Source: Chitinophagaceae bacterium UBA1946 (lineage in GTDB: Bacteria > Bacteroidota > Bacteroidia > Chitinophagales > Chitinophagaceae). Taken from it: a stretch of 7,478 bases of DNA. Where the stretch lies: contig DDEU01000049.1 in the NCBI GenBank assembly GCA_002336815.1, positions 1-7,478 of the forward strand, given 5' to 3'. Below the pieces are notes generated by a model. That model searched no databases, had not been told where the DNA came from, and saw nothing but the letters and a program-made list of their open reading frames with translations. Shown in pieces: positions 5,226-7,478 of this stretch. Made by a program: the position numbers and the translations under genes. Every line of letters starts with the position of its first letter. Positions within the stretch are counted from its first letter, which is position 1.

Positions 5226-5888
5226 TTATATAGTTACGATGCCGTTCTTAATGGCATAAATTGCGAGTCCTACCCGGCTTTTCACCCCCAATTTTTCAAA
5301 CAGTGTCTCCCGGTGATTGTCCACCACCCTGGTACTCAGGTTTAGTTGCATCGCAATTTCCTTATAGGTCATATCGCTGCTTACCAATTTGAGAAATTCA
5401 ATTTCCAACCCCGATAGCATACTTTTTTCGAGACTACTCTGGTTGCTCTTGTTTTTTTTGAATAGTGCAGCAATTTTTCCGCTTGTACTATTGGCATAGT
5501 AATAACCATGCTCAACCACCATTTCAAGCGCATTTTTCAATTCATCAGGATGAATATCTTTTTTTAGAAACCCCCTTACTCCGGCCTGCAGCAAACGTAT
5601 CAAAGCGATATCGGAATCATACATGGTAAGTATCAGTATTTTGATGTCAGGATAATGTTCGCTCAGCCAGTAAGTAGTAGCATAACCATCCATCTTCGGC
5701 ATATTGAGATCCAGAATAACGATGTCAGGCATATTGCCTGCCCCAATACTGCTGACCACTTCTTCACCATTTGACGCAACACTGATAACATTAAAGTTGG
5801 GAAACCTGTTGATCAGGTTGGCCAGTGCATCCCGCAGTAAAATATGATCATCTGCCAATATCAGGTTTTGCCTGTTTGTTATTTTCAT
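5226..5888 (-). CDS. NarL/LuxR-family response regulator of unit 2
   Basis: A 220-residue regulator forming the last gene of unit 2. The receiver domain (about 7-125) has D13-D14, phospho-acceptor D60 (VILDLNMP), T88 (ILTMY) and K110 (GFLKKD). A lysine/serine-rich linker (143-156) leads to the LuxR-type helix-turn-helix at about 157-218, with T174-YKEIAMQLNLS and recognition segment R187-VVDNHRETLFEKLGVKSR, the most typical of the three regulators here. The start at 5888 overlaps the kinase gene by 41 bases. It cannot be moved inward, because the first beta strand and the D-D pair lie in the overlap and the next Met is residue 53. It is translated from within the kinase message, presumably by coupling, and its partner is most likely the overlapping kinase. 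It ends 36 bases from the convergent orphan regulator. Confidence 0.92.
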   Translation of the reverse strand: MKITNRQNLILADDHILLRDALANLINRFPNFNVISVASNGEEVVSSIGAGNMPDIVILDLNMPKMDGYATTYWLSEHYPDIKILILTMYDSDIALIRLLQAGVRGFLKKDIHPDELKNALEMVVEHGYYYANSTSGKIAALFKKNKSNQSSLEKSMLSGLEIEFLKLVSSDMTYKEIAMQLNLSTRVVDNHRETLFEKLGVKSRVGLAIYAIKNGIVTI

Positions 5889-6663
5889 TGATTGGAATTT
5901 TAATGATAATAGAAGTTCCCTTTTCCGTACTCTGGATATCGCAATGTCCGTTCAGCATCGTTGCTCTTTTATTGATATTGATAATACCTGCTCCATGCTT
6001 CCTGCTTCCGGCATCAAAACCTTTCCCATTATCAGCAATGCTCAGTTCAAGAGAGTCATGGGAGTAATGCAATGTTATAGAAAGGCTTTCACCATAAGCA
6101 TGTTTCAGAAAATTATTGATCCCTTCCTGCACAATCCTGAAAATAACCAGTTCTGTGTTTCCCGAAAGAAATATTTCAGTACCTATAATATTGAACTCCA
6201 CATTATATAGTCTCGTCTTTTTAATATTCAACACTTCTGTTTCAATGCCCTTAACAAGCCCATTGTTTAATATCAGTTCGGTACTCATGCTCCTGGAAAT
6301 ATCACTGAGACCCTTTATGGATTCTGTGATCAGCTCTAGTGAATCATTCACCGAAATTTCAAGCTTCTTAATATCAGCGTATGAAATGGTATTGAGGTAT
6401 AGTTTTGCGAGGGTCAGCTTTTGACCGATATTATCATGCACTTCTCTTGCAATATGCTGAAAGGTTTGCTCCTGTATCTCAAGCTGAGATTGTAACAGAG
6501 TATTTTGATGTTCTGTTTTTAGATCATCGATTTCCTTGTAGTATTTCATCTGCCGCTGCTGGTACTTGTAAATGATCGTAATCACCAATGTACTTAACAA
6601 AGCCACCAGCGTCATCACACATACAATCAGTACTATAATACTTTTTTCGGAGCTACTGAACAT
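5848..6663 (-). CDS. HisKA_3-type sensor histidine kinase of unit 2
   Basis: A 271-residue kinase with the same plan as the one at 2144-2974. It has one membrane helix (about 9-31), a basic/aromatic junction (YKYQQRQMKYY), a coiled-coil-like linker (43-66), the HisKA_3 helix with H76 in V-H-D-N-I-G-Q, then a HATPase domain with N-box E180-G-I-N-N184 and K187-H188, G1 box D211-N-G-K-G215 and G2 box G224-A-G-I. The active site looks complete. It has no extracellular or PAS-like input domain. The start overlaps the membrane protein gene by 31 bases (6633-6663) and the end overlaps the regulator gene by 41, so the three genes form a tightly coupled operon. The gene is more AT-rich than the unit 1 kinase, and the proteins are similar in layout but clearly diverged, so the duplication, if that is the origin, is old. 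The phosphate most likely goes to the regulator at 5226-5888. Confidence 0.92.
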   Translation of the reverse strand: MFSSSEKSIIVLIVCVMTLVALLSTLVITIIYKYQQRQMKYYKEIDDLKTEHQNTLLQSQLEIQEQTFQHIAREVHDNIGQKLTLAKLYLNTISYADIKKLEISVNDSLELITESIKGLSDISRSMSTELILNNGLVKGIETEVLNIKKTRLYNVEFNIIGTEIFLSGNTELVIFRIVQEGINNFLKHAYGESLSITLHYSHDSLELSIADNGKGFDAGSRKHGAGIININKRATMLNGHCDIQSTEKGTSIIIKIPINENNKQAKPDIGR

Positions 6664-7301
6664 ATATAAGCTTTAGTGAAAAAAAGATGCATGACTCCGT
6701 AAGCAAATGAACCGACTGAGTTTAAGATGTCAAAATACTGTCGACTTATTGCAACTTTCAAAAACTCACAAACAGCAAAAAAAGGAATAACCATTGCCAT
6801 TGAGAGAAAAATTCCGTTAACGATCCAAAAAGACGGCTCCCACAAAATTCTTTGCTTAGTAAAAGATGTAAACAATTGATAATAGTAGATAACACAGAAA
6901 ATTAATAAAAAAAGGTTTGCTATAAAAAAACTAAGTCTACCATGTATGTTTGCTAAATCTCTTTTTATTGCAAAAAAAAGGATAGGCACAGAGATCGAAG
7001 CTATCCACCAAAAAAAAGTTTTGTTCCTTAAAGTGAAGGATTTATAGAAGAAAAATGACAAAATAAAATAATGAAAAAAAACTGACACTATTGTCATTCG
7101 TATTCTCATTACATTTCTTTCTGGCATAAATAAGCCAAATAAGGTTGCACAAATAATACAAACAAACGCTACTATCGAATAAATAAAAAACCATTTCATA
7201 TAGGATGGCACATTTTTATTTCCAATCGTTTTTAGCGAATAAATAAATGATAGCGTAAAACAAAGCAATTGGAAATAATATAACAGGTTATATATGTGCA
7301 T
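6633..7301 (-). CDS. Seven-helix membrane protein, probable sensor partner of the unit 2 kinase
   Basis: A 222-residue integral membrane protein of no family I can name. Helices are predicted at about 6-24, 35-59, 68-87, 96-112, 121-143, 157-180 and 187-210, with a very short tail. Aromatic residues are abundant (FFHYF, FFFY, FFWW). The W-E-P-S-F-W-I motif (154-160) before helix 6 and the YYY run before it correspond to the unit 1 membrane protein (H-T-A-E-F-W-I). The ATG at 7301 puts the first helix directly at the N-terminus. No Shine-Dalgarno site or full promoter could be made out upstream; GTATTTTAG near the start only partly resembles a -7 box. The gene overlaps the kinase gene by 31 bases, which suggests translation coupling and a joint complex, with this protein sensing in the membrane and the kinase signalling inside. 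It is very AT-rich with many A/T runs, more so than the other genes here. Confidence 0.82.
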   Translation of the reverse strand: MHIYNLLYYFQLLCFTLSFIYSLKTIGNKNVPSYMKWFFIYSIVAFVCIICATLFGLFMPERNVMRIRMTIVSVFFHYFILSFFFYKSFTLRNKTFFWWIASISVPILFFAIKRDLANIHGRLSFFIANLFLLIFCVIYYYQLFTSFTKQRILWEPSFWIVNGIFLSMAMVIPFFAVCEFLKVAISRQYFDILNSVGSFAYGVMHLFFTKAYICSVAPKKVL

Positions 7302-7478
7302 GGCTTCAACTAATATGCTAAAATACTTTTCTTAAAATACGTATATAAAGAGTAGGTGTCAGGCAATTATTGCAAGTTTATATTTGTTGTTTTGTAAGTA
7401 CACCCTATAGGCTTTTATAAAAAAAACATGCATTATAACGTATCCCATGGCACCGATTGAATCCAGGTTTTTAAAAGT

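Noticed and set aside
7379..7386. TATATTTG on the + strand, a perfect -7 box
   Set aside because: No TTG element lies 18-21 bases upstream and no + strand gene follows within the window, so it may be chance in AT-rich DNA.
1..7478. tRNA, rRNA, CRISPR array, insertion sequence or phage genes
   Set aside because: I looked for cloverleaf ends, regularly spaced repeats, long terminal inverted repeats and transposase or integrase motifs on both strands and found none.

Overview
The window looks like chromosomal DNA of a member of the Bacteroidota, probably near the Chitinophagaceae. Three observations support this, and all are inference without a database search. Shine-Dalgarno sequences are mostly absent. 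At least one good TTTG-N19-TAnnTTTG promoter is present, the -33/-7 type used by this phylum. Short-kinase/NarL-type regulator pairs of this kind are also very common there.

Left part (1-1175, + strand): the 3' end of tryptophanyl-tRNA synthetase, entering at its KMSKS motif, then a complete deoxynucleoside kinase with a clear Shine-Dalgarno site. These are housekeeping genes. A 194-base convergent spacer with small hairpins and a short tandem repeat follows.

Middle and right part (1370-7301): two complete three-gene signalling units, both on the - strand, with an orphan response regulator on the + strand between them. Each unit reads, in transcription order, a seven-helix membrane protein, then a small HisKA_3-type histidine kinase with one membrane helix and no recognisable sensory domain, then a NarL/LuxR-type response regulator. 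Unit 1 occupies 3582 (probably about 3711) down to 1370. Unit 2 occupies 7301 down to 5226. In unit 2 all three genes overlap. In unit 1 the first two overlap by ATGA, and the regulator stands 123 bases further on, possibly with its own promoter. The two membrane proteins share topology and a short motif ((A/S)-F-W-I before helix 6), so the units look like old paralogues. My reading is a split sensor: the membrane protein receives the signal, the small kinase transmits it and the regulator changes transcription.

The orphan regulator (4491-5189) is closer to the unit 1 regulator than to the unit 2 regulator and has no kinase of its own here, so cross-talk with a flanking kinase is plausible. 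A roughly 770-base region (3722-4490) without a convincing gene separates it from unit 1. That region carries the unit 1 promoter and several small inverted repeats, and could hold a long leader or a small RNA.

The most unusual points are these. The reading frame of the unit 1 membrane protein continues about 43 codons upstream of its first ATG, with convincing protein sequence but no ATG, GTG or TTG start. The unit 2 kinase stop codon lies within the aspartate codons of the next gene's acidic pocket. Dyads with a GTAAAAA half sit next to two of the regulator genes. I see no tRNA, rRNA, CRISPR array, transposase or integrase.
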